NCBI GenBank assembly: GCA_021292165.1
Contig: CM037880.1
Span: 136,650,564-136,714,563, forward strand
Direction: 5' to 3'
DNA: 64,000 nt
From: Shinisaurus crocodilurus
Taxonomy: Eukaryota; Chordata; Lepidosauria; Squamata; Shinisauridae
Positions 54,201 to 64,000 of this stretch are shown here, one piece after another. A program made the translations under genes and the position numbers. The notes under the pieces were generated by a model. The model saw only the letters and a list, made by a program, of their open reading frames with translations. It was not told the origin of the DNA and did not search any database. Position 1 is the first letter of the stretch; every line of letters begins with the position of its first letter.

Positions 54201-55599
54201 CCACTACAGCCCTATAACAACTTAGTTCTGTGCTAAAGAGAGAGATTCTTAATTGCATTTACTGATTGTCGCCATGAAGATGTCCTTGATCCTGTAGCTT
54301 CCACCAGTTACAGATTTCAGACCTTTCTGTCTATCGTACAGCTTTAGTACAAAACTGGATCTCTGACTTACCTCTCAGAAAATAAGTTTCAAATCCATTT
54401 TATTTTGTGGCATACCTACAGTCTGCTTCATTTTCATTTTCTCAGCAAATATATAGTTTTCATAGATTTCATAGATCATAGAGTCTTGAACAGGCAATTA
54501 AGACCCATTAGCTTTACAAAAGACCTGCTCCTCCTGGAGATGAAAACTGTTAGAAGTGGTCTGTTGATATGGATCAACACAGCTGCCTGCATTTTTGGAG
54601 TCTCCTTGGGGGGCTGGCTGGGGGGGGGGGACTGTCATGATAAGTGCCTGTACTTCAAAATTGACCTCTACACCACTGTTTATATGTGAATGGGGCAGAC
54701 CTGGGTCTGCCAGGATCACATCTAGTTTGGCCTACACACAGGATTGTGTCAGCTGCTGCTCCTTTTTTCTGCTCTTTGCATGGTTTACTCAAAAGTGCAG
54801 CATGAAGACGTCATTTCCTTAGTGCATAATTTAGATGCGGGGAGACATAGCGTGTACAGCTCTTTCAGTACTGAGCTCTTAAACTTTTAAGTCATACATT
54901 TTCATTGTCTTTTTAGCATACATCTGCTTCAGGCCTTTCTTTGTGTGTGAGGTGGTGAATCAAGATATTTGTAAAAAAAATATAAATAAAAATAAAATCC
55001 ATCAGAGCATGCTGGTTTTTTATATGGAATGTTGGTAACCTATTTGGAACAGGGGCTGGTTATGCAGTAGGGAAGAGATTAAGTTCCTCTAACTCATCAA
55101 TCAGATTTACCAACTGTTCTGCTTCCAGTTAAACCATTCTAATCCTGAACAATAATCCAAACATCATATGAGTGAGTGACACGTCCAATGTCTTTTCAGG
55201 GTGTTCTTGGGTTCTAAAACTGTGTAGGTTGTTTTGCTCGCTTACTCTCTTTCAAAAAACACAAATCTGTGCTACTCAGAATGTATCAGCATAAAATGAG
55301 ATCAAAATAAATACAAATCGATATAATCAAGAGCTGGTAGGTTTAGCATGTGAACTTCTCAATGTTTAGAAGAATTTACCTTTTGATGAAAATTCAGTGT
55401 CCATTTGTTTGGCTAGCAGATATTTGCATTTGTGCTTTGTGGGTGTGTTTGTTTGTTTGTTATTTCATCCAGTAGACTTACCCCTGTGCTTTTCTTTGCC
55501 TACAAGAAATGAGTTTTAATCAACTGAATTGGCAACTGCATTGTACCAATGAAAGTTCTGGCACACATACTTTTGTACCAGTAGTTAGGGTACTGATAC
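54201..55599. other. No gene recognised
   Basis: A short CR1/5S-SINE tail fragment (TTTCATAGATCATAGAGT) at 54469-54486 and a G-run near 54620. Otherwise nothing identifiable. Confidence 0.4.
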
Positions 55600-56077
55600 T
55601 GAAGTAGTCACCTCTTTACTCGGATAAGGACAACAAGGTTTATTGTGCACAATTGGTCCTGCGGACTGTGTCGCAAAGCAGAACCCCGGGCGGGGCTTTT
55701 ACAACAACTTTTATAGCATACCTGAGTTTGGTCATTTGGCAACAGTTCTTACATTGGTCAGCAAGGTCAAGACAAAAGGGGGTTTGCTTTAGGGGAGGGG
55801 GATTTCCTTACAAGGAGACAGGAAGATGATCTTACAATCAAGCAGCTGCTAGGTATTATCTTATCTTGGTCAGGTAGGCAGGGTGAGACAACAAAACACC
55901 TCAACATTTGTGAGTCATCAACAGCCATTGACGGCCATTGTCAGTCATTGCCACAGTCATTACCAGCCATTGACAACATTCTTTTAGTATTAGTCCTGAC
56001 CCTGGCAATCTGCCTACGTGCCTGGCTTGACTCTCTTGTAAGTTTTTCTTTTAACTATTTCTATTTCGTTCCCTTCA
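55600..56077 (-). mobile_element. Solo LTR of an endogenous retrovirus
   Basis: Perfect 4-bp target duplication ATAC (55596-55599, 56078-56081). Minus-strand termini TGAAGGGAAC...GACTACTTCA. Minus-strand TATAAAAG, then a GC-rich stretch, then AATAAACC about 80 bp later are a promoter and poly-A signal in the right order. Short CCATTGAC-like repeats lie in U3. No coding region is left. Confidence 0.85.
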
Positions 56078-56081
56078 ATAC

Positions 56082-57904
56082 AAAAAGGCTACATTAGTTA
56101 TTGGGCAGATTAGAAATGTAATAAATAAGCATCTTTATTGGACCAGTTATTCCTTGTATTGCCAGGGTTAATCTGTACATGATATAGTTCCTGTGACTTC
56201 CAAATTTTCCACAGCTAGATTTTCATCTTCTCTGGCAACATGGCAACACATAGCAAGCAAATGGGAAATCATTTGCAATAAGGAAGGTGTTAGAGCTGAT
56301 TGAAAGAAAATAGCAGGTAGTGAGCAGAGAAGCATAGACCTGAGGTAAGGATATGTGGGGAGGTTTTAGGCATGGTCATCCCCAAACCACACAACTGAGA
56401 AAGCATTATAAGTCTCAACACCAAAGGAGGACTACATGTTCACTGCTGAACATGCATTCACCTCAGAACTATGGGTGACACAAGAAGTACATCGTCACAT
56501 CATCCAACAAAGTTGAATGATAGTACTTCTTCGCATAGTGCTTAGTTATACTATGGAATTAGCTACCACAAGATGTGATGAACACCAGCTCAGATGGCTA
56601 TAAAAGCCGATTAGACAAATTAATGGAAGAAATCTATCAGTTATGACAGCTATATGCTACGCCCAGGATCAGTTGCTGAACAACAGTGGGAAAGCGATAT
56701 TGCCCTCATGTCCTGCTTGTGAGCATGCCATTGGGGCATCTGGTTGGCCACTGTGGAAAGCAGGTAGCTAAAGGAGATGAGCCTTTGGGCAGATTCAGCA
56801 GTGCTCTTCTTCTATCCTTACACGTTGGGAAGAGGCAGCCTTATGGGGCATAACTGCTGTATTTTGTACTTACAGGGAATTTCCCGGCCAGAGCAAACCC
56901 ATTTGCTTCACTAGCTCACTGTCACATGTTTGCAAGATACTTCAAGGATAAATGTGCTCACATTCGCCATGCCTTAGACTCTACAGTTATGGTAAAATCA
57001 CCAGTAGAGGTGTCCAGAGCAGCATCTGGGTCAGTTTTGTTGGGAAATTGCCAGATGCTGGAGCCTGAGGATGAAGACAAGGTACTTGGATGAGTCCGGA
57101 CTACTACTTTTATGTTCAACACTAGCCCTTCCTCCTGGCTCATCAAAACTAGCAAAGGGTTAGGTGGGTATGGGAGGTTGTAAATGCCTCTTTGAGAGAG
57201 GGAGTGGTCCCAGCTTCTTAAAAAGAAGCAGTAATTAACCACAACGTATTAGAAGATTTTTTAAAACTAATTTCTGTTACAGCTCCTTTTTCATGAGCAA
57301 AGGCAAGAGCTGCATAAAGGCTTTCTTCAGAGTGAAGAGAAAAATCTAGAATTGAAAGCAGATGTGGTAGGCCTAGACTTGTCCTAAGGCTATTTTGCTT
57401 CCTTGGGGTCTTTTCTAAATCGACCCACCTGATGGATCATTAAAAGACTTGCATAACAGAGCATTTAGTCCTGCTGGCTATATTTTATGAGCAATCAGGC
57501 TCTCCAGTGGGAGTAAGTGGTCTAATGATAAACATGTCATCTATCACAGGTTGTCTTATGACAGCAAAGTCCCATAGTGTTGAACCTTTATCTGCAGCTG
57601 GTTTTCACGTTTAATTAATTTTTTCTTCTTAAAAAGCTTTGCATAGGCAGACCCTAGAAATAATAAGTTTTAAAACTGCCCTACAAAGAGTGTACTGGTG
57701 GGAAGACTATTATTCAGGAATAACACTTTGGATACTGGAGCTTACCCAATTTATACCTAGCCCATGTGTTAATCCTTAACTCCTTGAATCCACACCAAGA
57801 ACAACTAGGAAATGTCCTTATTTAGAACATGCCTTACTTTTTTGGCCAGCCAGACCAAAGTAATGCCATTTACATAGAGAAGAGTGGAGACATGGCAATT
57901 TAGG
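56082..57904. other. No gene or repeat recognised
   Basis: Intergenic, AT-rich; no exon or RNA gene signature. Confidence 0.4.
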
Positions 57905-57995
57905 CTGCACTCCTATACACAATCCTATGCAATCTTGGGAGTAAGCTCCATTGAATTCAATGGGTCTTACTTCCGAGTAGATATGCATAGAACTG
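57905..57995. mobile_element. GGGAGTAAG-type palindromic MITE (clear copy)
   Basis: CTCCTATACACAATCCTATG, GGGAGTAAGCTCCATTGAAT, its inverse TCAATGGGTCTTACTTCCGA, then GATATGCATAGAACTGC. Confidence 0.7.
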
Positions 57996-59743
57996 CACCT
58001 TTAAAAATTTGAGAGGATTTATTTATACCTGTCTATTGTCTCTAGGGACTGATATAACATCAGTAAGCTGACTTTGCAAGCCCATGTCTGTGAATTTTTG
58101 TTTTCTGGTTATGCTTTCAAAAGAATGAGAAAGCAGGCATCTCTATTAGAGCTTGTCTACACAAGCAGCCATGTATGCTGTAAAATTGTTCCTGGATCCT
58201 GTGGCCCCATCTCCTTTCTCTGTCTGTCTGTTCCCCCACCCCATCCTGTAATAAATTTAAATGCTACTGCACATAAAAAAACTAGATGTGAGGAAGAAGG
58301 GAAGTTCAGTCCTTTGTACTTTTGGGGGGGGGTAGCAGTAACATACATCATGATACAGTTCATAGCGAAGATAAGAAAGGCACACTGGCAGATTGGGCAG
58401 CTGCCAGAATGGCAAATTCAAAGGGTGCTGCTCTTCATACCAGAAAAGGCAGTTCAGATCAGGGCTGGTGTTAAAGGTAGGCATGGTCGGGCACCTGCCG
58501 AGGGCCCACATCCCAGCAGGGGCCCACATTGACACAGTTTGTTTTTGTTTACTTAACTTTTGTGCCACAATAAAAATATTTTGCACCTTCATAGTGTTGA
58601 ATATCTTGTGTACATCAAATGGTAACAATGCCAACTGAATCCATTTCAAATTTCAATTCCAGGTTTTAACACAACAGAATGTGGAAAAGTCAAAAGTGGG
58701 TGAATACCTCTGCAGGGTACTGTATGCTGGTATTTTTGGTATTTTTAGCTCCACTCCTTTTGCCTTTGACCCTGCCCACCACTTGAATGTGTGTGTGTCC
58801 GTCCATCCCAGCTTCTCTGAAATGGAATTTGGCCCTCAGGCTGAAAGAGGTTCTGCACTCCCATTCTCAGACTTTCCACGATTGCTGGTTGCTGTTTAAA
58901 ACGACACATTCCTTTATTTACCAGAACAGTCATCATCAAGATCTTCAGAAGCCTGATTACAACAGCTACCATGCTCTTCCCTGTGTGTTTGTTTTTGTAA
59001 CAGAAACAACAAGGCTATGCCACACAAACACTAACTGAGGTAATTACAGCTTCCAGGATCTGATCTGCTGTTGTTATATGACATGAAACAAGTTCAGTTT
59101 CATATGCAATTGTTAATGTATGTCTGATTAATTTAGGATTGTGGCAGGGAATGCCTCTGTATCAAAATATCTTGCGTCAGATAGGTGAAGTTTTTCCTAC
59201 ATATTTCGGCCATCATATAATCATGGTCCTCGTCATTACACTTGACCACTGAAAAGTCTACTATAAGTTAATGTCACATCTTTTCATAATATAATAAATT
59301 GTGACAAAAATGTGGTGAAGCTGGCCTGTGAGTGAAACAGGGAGTAAATCAAAAACGTACAGCATACCCATTACTATGATTACAATGCCATGGAAACAGG
59401 CTATGTCCTATATACCAGGGGTGACTAAAGACCTATTCAAGTACAGGTTCTTTTTCTATTTGTTGCTTCCACTTAACTGGGAAGAGGATGACAAGGATGC
59501 TGTGCCTTTGGGTTATTTCCCCACTGCCTGGTCTCCTCCCCCCCCCCCCCCCGTCATCCCTCCTACTTCAGTAAAACAAGCAGAGGTGGGAGAATTTTGA
59601 CTGAGAAGATTTGAGAATAGGCAGGGCAACAAGATAGGTTGGTTACACGAGTGAGTAAGAACACAGCTTTAGTTTCAGCACAGTCTCAATGGCTTTTTTG
59701 CAGGCCTGGAAGTGAAAAAGGTTAATCTGACATTCACCCATTG
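57996..59743. other. No gene recognised; one repeat phrase and C/G runs
   Basis: GGGCACCTGCCGAGGGCCCA at 58488-58507 is shared with 60800. A G9-type run is near 58325 and a C15-type run near 59540. No exon signature. Confidence 0.4.
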
Positions 59744-60066
59744 GGCGAGTTCACATGTCACACTAAGCCACCATAACAATAAACCATGGTGGGTGGGGTG
59801 GCTTGTCCATTATTCCCGACAGACAATTGCCTGCTCAGTGACTTGCTGTGGCTTGTTTCTCCCTCAGTCCTTCCAGCTGCTGCTGCCACATATGCCAGGG
59901 GCCTTTGCAGCAAAAATCCTCAAATCCTTGTTTCCTACAACACCCTTTCTGCAATTGGTCCACTGGGGTTGCCAGCTCATGAGGGAAATTCGCCCACTCC
60001 TGCATCAGATTGCCAAAGGGATTTGAGTTTTTGAACCCTTATGAATGCGGGAATGTGTTCGCAAAC
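59744..60066. mobile_element. Possible foldback transposon remnant
   Basis: GGGCGAGTTCACATGTCACA with AATAAACCATGGTGGG on the left; ATGTGTTCGCAAAC near the right. Weak inverted ends. Confidence 0.35.
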
Positions 60067-60362
60067 TTTTTAAAATTTTATTTTGGGGGGTTTGCGCAAG
60101 TGCGCAGGACTGCAAGTCTGCTATTAAGCCCAGCATAGCCATATTCCCCTCTTGTCAATGTCCTTGTCAATTTCATCCTCCACTTCAGGGCTTCCCTTGC
60201 TACTGAAATAATAAAACCCGCCCCTAAAGCTCCTTCTCTCTTGCATTCATCAGCTGCTTTTGCCTCCCTCGCCCCTTCATACTTGTTGCTTCCCTCCACT
60301 GGTCTCTGTTGCTAGCTGTTAGATGTACAGTACATGAGGGTCACAGAGTGGTGAGCTGGATT

Positions 60363-60590
60363 GCAAATTTCAAGGCAGGGCAGGGACTGGGTGGGTAAAG
60401 ATATGCAAATTTCAAGGCAGACAAGTGAAGTGGATTGGTAAACATATGCAAATTGCAAGACAGACAGCTAAGGTGGATTGGTAAACATACGCAAATTTCA
60501 TGGTGCAGCAGTAAAATGGAGGGGGAAATTACACAAATTTCAAGGCAGAGCAGTGAAACCAAGGGGGAAATTGTGCAAAATCCCTAGCGG
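60363..60590. repeat. Minisatellite, about 43 bp x 5-6, with octamer-like motifs
   Basis: Units carry GCAAATTTCAAGGCAG at 60363, 60405, 60448, 60491, 60533 and 60575. ATGCAAAT is perfect at 60403-60410 and 60446-60453 and decays in the other units. Confidence 0.85.
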
Positions 60591-60622
60591 TGGACACTTA
60601 CTCCTGCACATTTGTGGAGGAC

Positions 60623-60624
<2 letters not shown>

Positions 60625-60664
<40 letters not shown>
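60625..60664. repeat. (TA)n microsatellite
   Basis: About 20 TA units next to the minisatellite. Confidence 0.97.
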
Positions 60665-60667
<3 letters not shown>

Positions 60668-60784
60668 TTGCAAGCATTTTTGGGACACTCTTCGGTGTCC
60701 TTTCTTCAAGATTTCTATGGGGGGGAAATCCATCCCGAAGTGGAGGGCAGGATATGTTGGCATTTCTGCAAAGCTGGCATCAAG

Positions 60785-60850
60785 GGTCAGCGTAGTCAGG
60801 CACCTGCCGAGGGCCCACACCTTATTGGGGGCCACTGACAAAAGCCCCCT
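60785..60850. repeat. GAGGGCCCAC repeat fragment
   Basis: GGCACCTGCCGAGGGCCCAC, as at 58489, in different flanking sequence. Probably the end of a DNA transposon. Confidence 0.45.
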
Positions 60851-62159
60851 TGACTGGCTCCTCCTTTTCAGCATTGCAACCTGCTTGTTCACCCAACTCC
60901 CACTTTGGCCAAGAGGGATTGATCAAGCAAGGAAGAGAGCGAACAAACAGAAGTGGCAAGAAGGAGTAATGGTTGCTGCCACTGCCTACTTGCAGACTGG
61001 CCCTCTACTTGGCCAGCAAGCAGAACTGATGAGGAAGAGGAGGAGGAGCAGCTGGTGACAGTGGCAACGAGGGAGTAGGCTTACTGAGTGAGGGTGTCTT
61101 GCCCAAGGGCCCCCCACAACCTGCTTCTCTGTCTCTTTCTTTCTCTGTTTGGTATTGGTAGACAAGAAGCATAAAACAAATACAGCTAGGCCAGACTATC
61201 ATGGCATAACATAGATAAGGGAGGCCAGGAAGATCAGCTTGTCACAGGACAGCTGTAAAATGCACCATAGAGTCACAAATCTAAACATGCAAATTACAAC
61301 AGCTATTTTATCCAGCCTCTCTTCATTCTCCAGACATTGCCATTTTATTTTTATGGCTCAGATGTGTTAATTTGGGCACCATATGTGCATGGCAACATTT
61401 ACATCAGCAGCCAACACAATACAAAACATACGTAAGCGCTGGAAAATTGAACCTCAGGAAGAAGAAGAAAAGTGTCTTGCCAGCAAGAACTATTAAACTG
61501 TAGAATAATCCCCCAAGGGAAGAGGTGGAGCATCAGGATCTGAATCACTGATAGCTAGACAGGACAAATCTCAGAAAATGTACTGAGAGGAGTAATCTTC
61601 CATTTGCAGACAGGAGGACAAGCAATTTACTTGCTCTTTCCTAGCGCTTATTACTATCATTCTGCGATACTTTACAAAATAACCAACGTGGTCGCTAGCA
61701 ATGTAATATCTGGAATCATCACGGAATGAAGAACGAAATGTACCTTTGTCCCAAATTGCAGAGAATAATGAGGATGACTATTGTTCGAAAGGTTTGGTGG
61801 TGCCATCCATGGAGCATAACTGTCCTTTGTTTCAAGTGGGTATGGCTTGAGGGAAAGCATCCAGATGTTGCTGAATAATGAATATAAGCAAGCATTTTTT
61901 TAAAGAACTTTTGATTAAAAAACCCCAAGATTTAATTTAATGGTAGTGTTTATAGTTGTTTCTGAAATTCCTGCCTGATTTAATTCAGTTTACCGATATA
62001 TTTTTTAAATGCTTAGTTGCATCTTAAAATTTACCTTCAATGCTAATAGGTTCCTTCTTGACCATAAGAAATCAGAAATAAAGTTTCCACAGCACAAAAC
62101 AAAATTCTAAACAAATGAGAGCATCTGTGAATAGGAAGGGGAATATGCTTGATGATACA
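60851..62159. other. No gene or repeat recognised
   Basis: Chance ORFs only. Confidence 0.4.
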
Positions 62160-62998
62160 CTGACCTGGTTCGCACATCATGCCAACTCCTGGGTTATTTA
62201 ACCCAGGAATTGGTGGGGCCAAGTAGCAGTGAGTGAATGCGCTGTCTTCCACATGCTCATTCCTTCTGCTTTCAATCTGCTGTAATCAACAACCCAGAAA
62301 CACCCTTTTCATGGGTTGTTATCATTATGTCCAAACCTGGAACTGGGTTGTTTAGGGGTTAACCTATAGGTCAACCTATGGTTAACTGAAAGTGGAAGCA
62401 ATAAGCACATGAGAGACATGCTAACAAACCATGGTGTGTTAACCACAAATAACCCAGAAAGAGAACCCATGTTGGACTGGGACTCAGGAGATCCGGGTTC
62501 TAGTCCCCACTCGGCCATGAAACTCACTGGGTGACTTTGGGCCAGTCACTGACTCTCAGCCTAACCAATGGAGAGCAGGAGGATTATGTAAGTTGCCTTG
62601 GGTTCCTTGTAAGAGGAAAAAAGGCAGGATATAAGTGAAATAAATAAATAAATGTTTTGTTGTTGGGTTGTGAACTCTGGGTTGTTTAAACCATGGGTTG
62701 TTGTTATGTTTGAACCCAGAATTGTGAGTTGTTCATAGGTTGTTTCGCCAGGCTACAGAGGCGGCAGGCAAGAGTGGTAAAACAAAAAACCCAGCCACTG
62801 TACATGCCAATACTATAGTGCTACAAAGACATTTGGGATACAGGGAGGGAGCAGGTGAAAGAGGAGGGAAACAAATAACCCAGTGATTGAGAAAACAAAT
62901 AGCAGTTTGTTCAATTGTCTGCCAGACAAACCCTGGGTAGGGCAACCAACCATGGGTTAAATAAACCATGGGTTAGCATTATGTGCAAACCAAGTCAG
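62160..62998. mobile_element. TGACCTGGTTCGCAC foldback transposon (clearest copy)
   Basis: Left CTGACCTGGTTCGCACATCA with GGGTTATTTAACCC; right GGGTTAAATAAACC with ATGTGCAAACCAAGTCAG. The inverted similarity extends about 45 bp. Contains a MIR at 62470. Target duplication unclear. Confidence 0.75.
62470..62655 (+). mobile_element. MIR/CORE-SINE, sense
   Basis: GTTGGACTGGGACTCAGGAG, GGGTTCTAGTCCCCACTCGG, TGACTTTGGGCCAGTCACTG, then a GATATAAGTG...(AAAT)n tail. Nested in the foldback element; a deletion removes the GTTGTTGTGAGG part. Confidence 0.8.
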
Positions 62999-63029
62999 TA
63001 TCATGAGAATGTGTGAGACAAACACTACA

Positions 63030-63110
63030 ATCCTATTCGTGTGTATTCTAGTCCCACTGTGTTCAGTGAGGCTTACTTCTAGGTAAGGGTACACAGGATA
63101 GCAACCAAAG
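63030..63110. mobile_element. GGGAGTAAG-type MITE, old
   Basis: ACAATCCTATTCGTGTG, TAGTCCCACTGTGTTCAGTG, GGCTTACTTCTAGGTAAG. Confidence 0.5.
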
Positions 63111-63805
63111 TCTGTAAATAAGTGGGGAAAATTGAAGTGGCTGGCTTTTGTGTACATCCAGTTGAAATGGCTTCTATTTTACTTCTAGAATTGACCTGAT
63201 TGGGGCTAAAATAAGTTAGAAGCTAAGGACCCAGGGCCCAAATTTAGATAAAACTGATAGTGATTACTTGTGCATTCTACTGACTTCAATGGGAGACTTG
63301 ACTATCTAATATTGAAACCAATGGGAATTAAAAGTGCTTGAACTTGGCTGGATTGCGCCCATAATTACTTTAGAAACAAGTAATTTGAAGCTGATTACCG
63401 GTACATAGCTTGCATCCGGCATTGTAATAACACTCATGTTGGCTCACTTGCTCCATGCTTCTTCATCTATAGAGCCAATACAGCTACTAAGATTTAAATA
63501 ATCATGGCTGTTATATATGTACAGGAATGAACACAACTATGAATACTTGAAAAGCTGTCTTGCGAAATTCACCAAAAAAAATCAGATTGTGAAAAGAAAA
63601 GAAAAAGCTAAGGACACATCTACATGTTAGGGTTTGTTTGCTTTTGAGCACCAAAATGGCATGGTGCAGCCCATGTACATTTGAAATCCTCCGTATGGCT
63701 ATACTTCCTGTATCAGATTTTATGTCTACCATCTCCCACATTCAAATTGTACCAAATATTTTTCCTTGTGTTGACTCAAAATAATTTTCTTGTAAAATCC
63801 TATGT

Positions 63806-63976
63806 GCAGGGCCTGCCCTGTCATTAGCCAGAGTGAAGCTGTTACCGCAGGCAGTGGATGCTGAAGATGGCAGCAAAGTGTTGGAGGAAACAACTGTGTG
63901 CCATGCGGCCTGCCCTCTGCTCCCTAAGCTAGTCTGATGTCCCACCACTAATGCTGAAATGTTGGGCCGGCCCTGC
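63806..63976. mobile_element. hAT-like MITE
   Basis: CAGGGCCTGCCC on the left and GGGCCGGCCCTG on the right are inverted ends. Flanking octamers do not match. Confidence 0.45.
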
Positions 63977-64000
63977 CAAACTGCCTCCATTCACTCTCTA

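Noticed and set aside
58074..58532. 152-codon plus-strand ORF
   Set aside because: No domain, crosses a repeat phrase and G-run; composition suggests chance.
60363..60590. CRISPR-like array
   Set aside because: Units are contiguous tandem repeats without unique spacers, in a vertebrate genome.

Overview
The window looks like chromosomal DNA of a squamate reptile, most likely a lizard. The basis is the repeat mix (CR1, L2, MIR/CORE-SINEs, truncated poly-A LINEs, many Buster-like hAT MITEs, palindromic TA-target MITEs, solo LTRs) plus one recognisable vertebrate gene exon. Nearly all open reading frames are chance ORFs or lie in repeats. There is no operon, rRNA or functional tRNA gene, and no CRISPR array.

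The one host gene I recognise is JARID2, the JmjC/ARID-family accessory subunit of Polycomb repressive complex 2, on the minus strand. Its first coding exon lies at 22222-22266 and encodes MSKERPKRNIIQKKY, followed by a consensus GTAAGT splice donor. An in-frame stop lies upstream, and a 15-codon uORF terminates on top of the start codon (ATGA overlap). Bases 1-22221 are therefore the start of JARID2 intron 1. From about 22.3 to 23.8 kb there is a leader and a GC-rich promoter zone with a ZNF143-type site, an inverted CCAAT box and a GC box. A second GC-rich patch at about 20.2-20.55 kb, inside intron 1, carries two perfect CRE palindromes and may be an alternative promoter. The zone from about 20.0 to 23.9 kb is almost free of repeats, unlike the rest of the window.

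Right of 24 kb is upstream intergenic DNA packed with transposon fossils. 24-30 kb: L2 copies, one split by a solo LTR, plus a perfect 33-bp-arm hairpin. 32-34 kb: a long foldback element with nested repeats. 34.57-39.30 kb: a nearly full-length endonuclease/RT LINE that is 5'-inverted in the way expected of twin priming, flanked by an 11-bp target duplication, then hit by a hAT (8-bp duplication) that was itself hit by a truncated poly-A LINE. 41-44 kb: L2, a 5S rRNA-derived SINE with a CR1 tail, and MITEs. 46.9-47.6 kb: an LTR with primer-binding-like sequence. 51-54 kb: CR1 copies, one split by a second copy of the LINE. 55.6-56.1 kb: a solo LTR with a 4-bp duplication. 60.4-60.6 kb: a 43-bp minisatellite carrying octamer-like motifs. 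62-63 kb: a foldback element containing a MIR.

The repeats form a clear nesting stratigraphy, and many insertions can be verified from target-site duplications visible in the sequence. Family names were assigned by eye, without database searches, and are marked accordingly.
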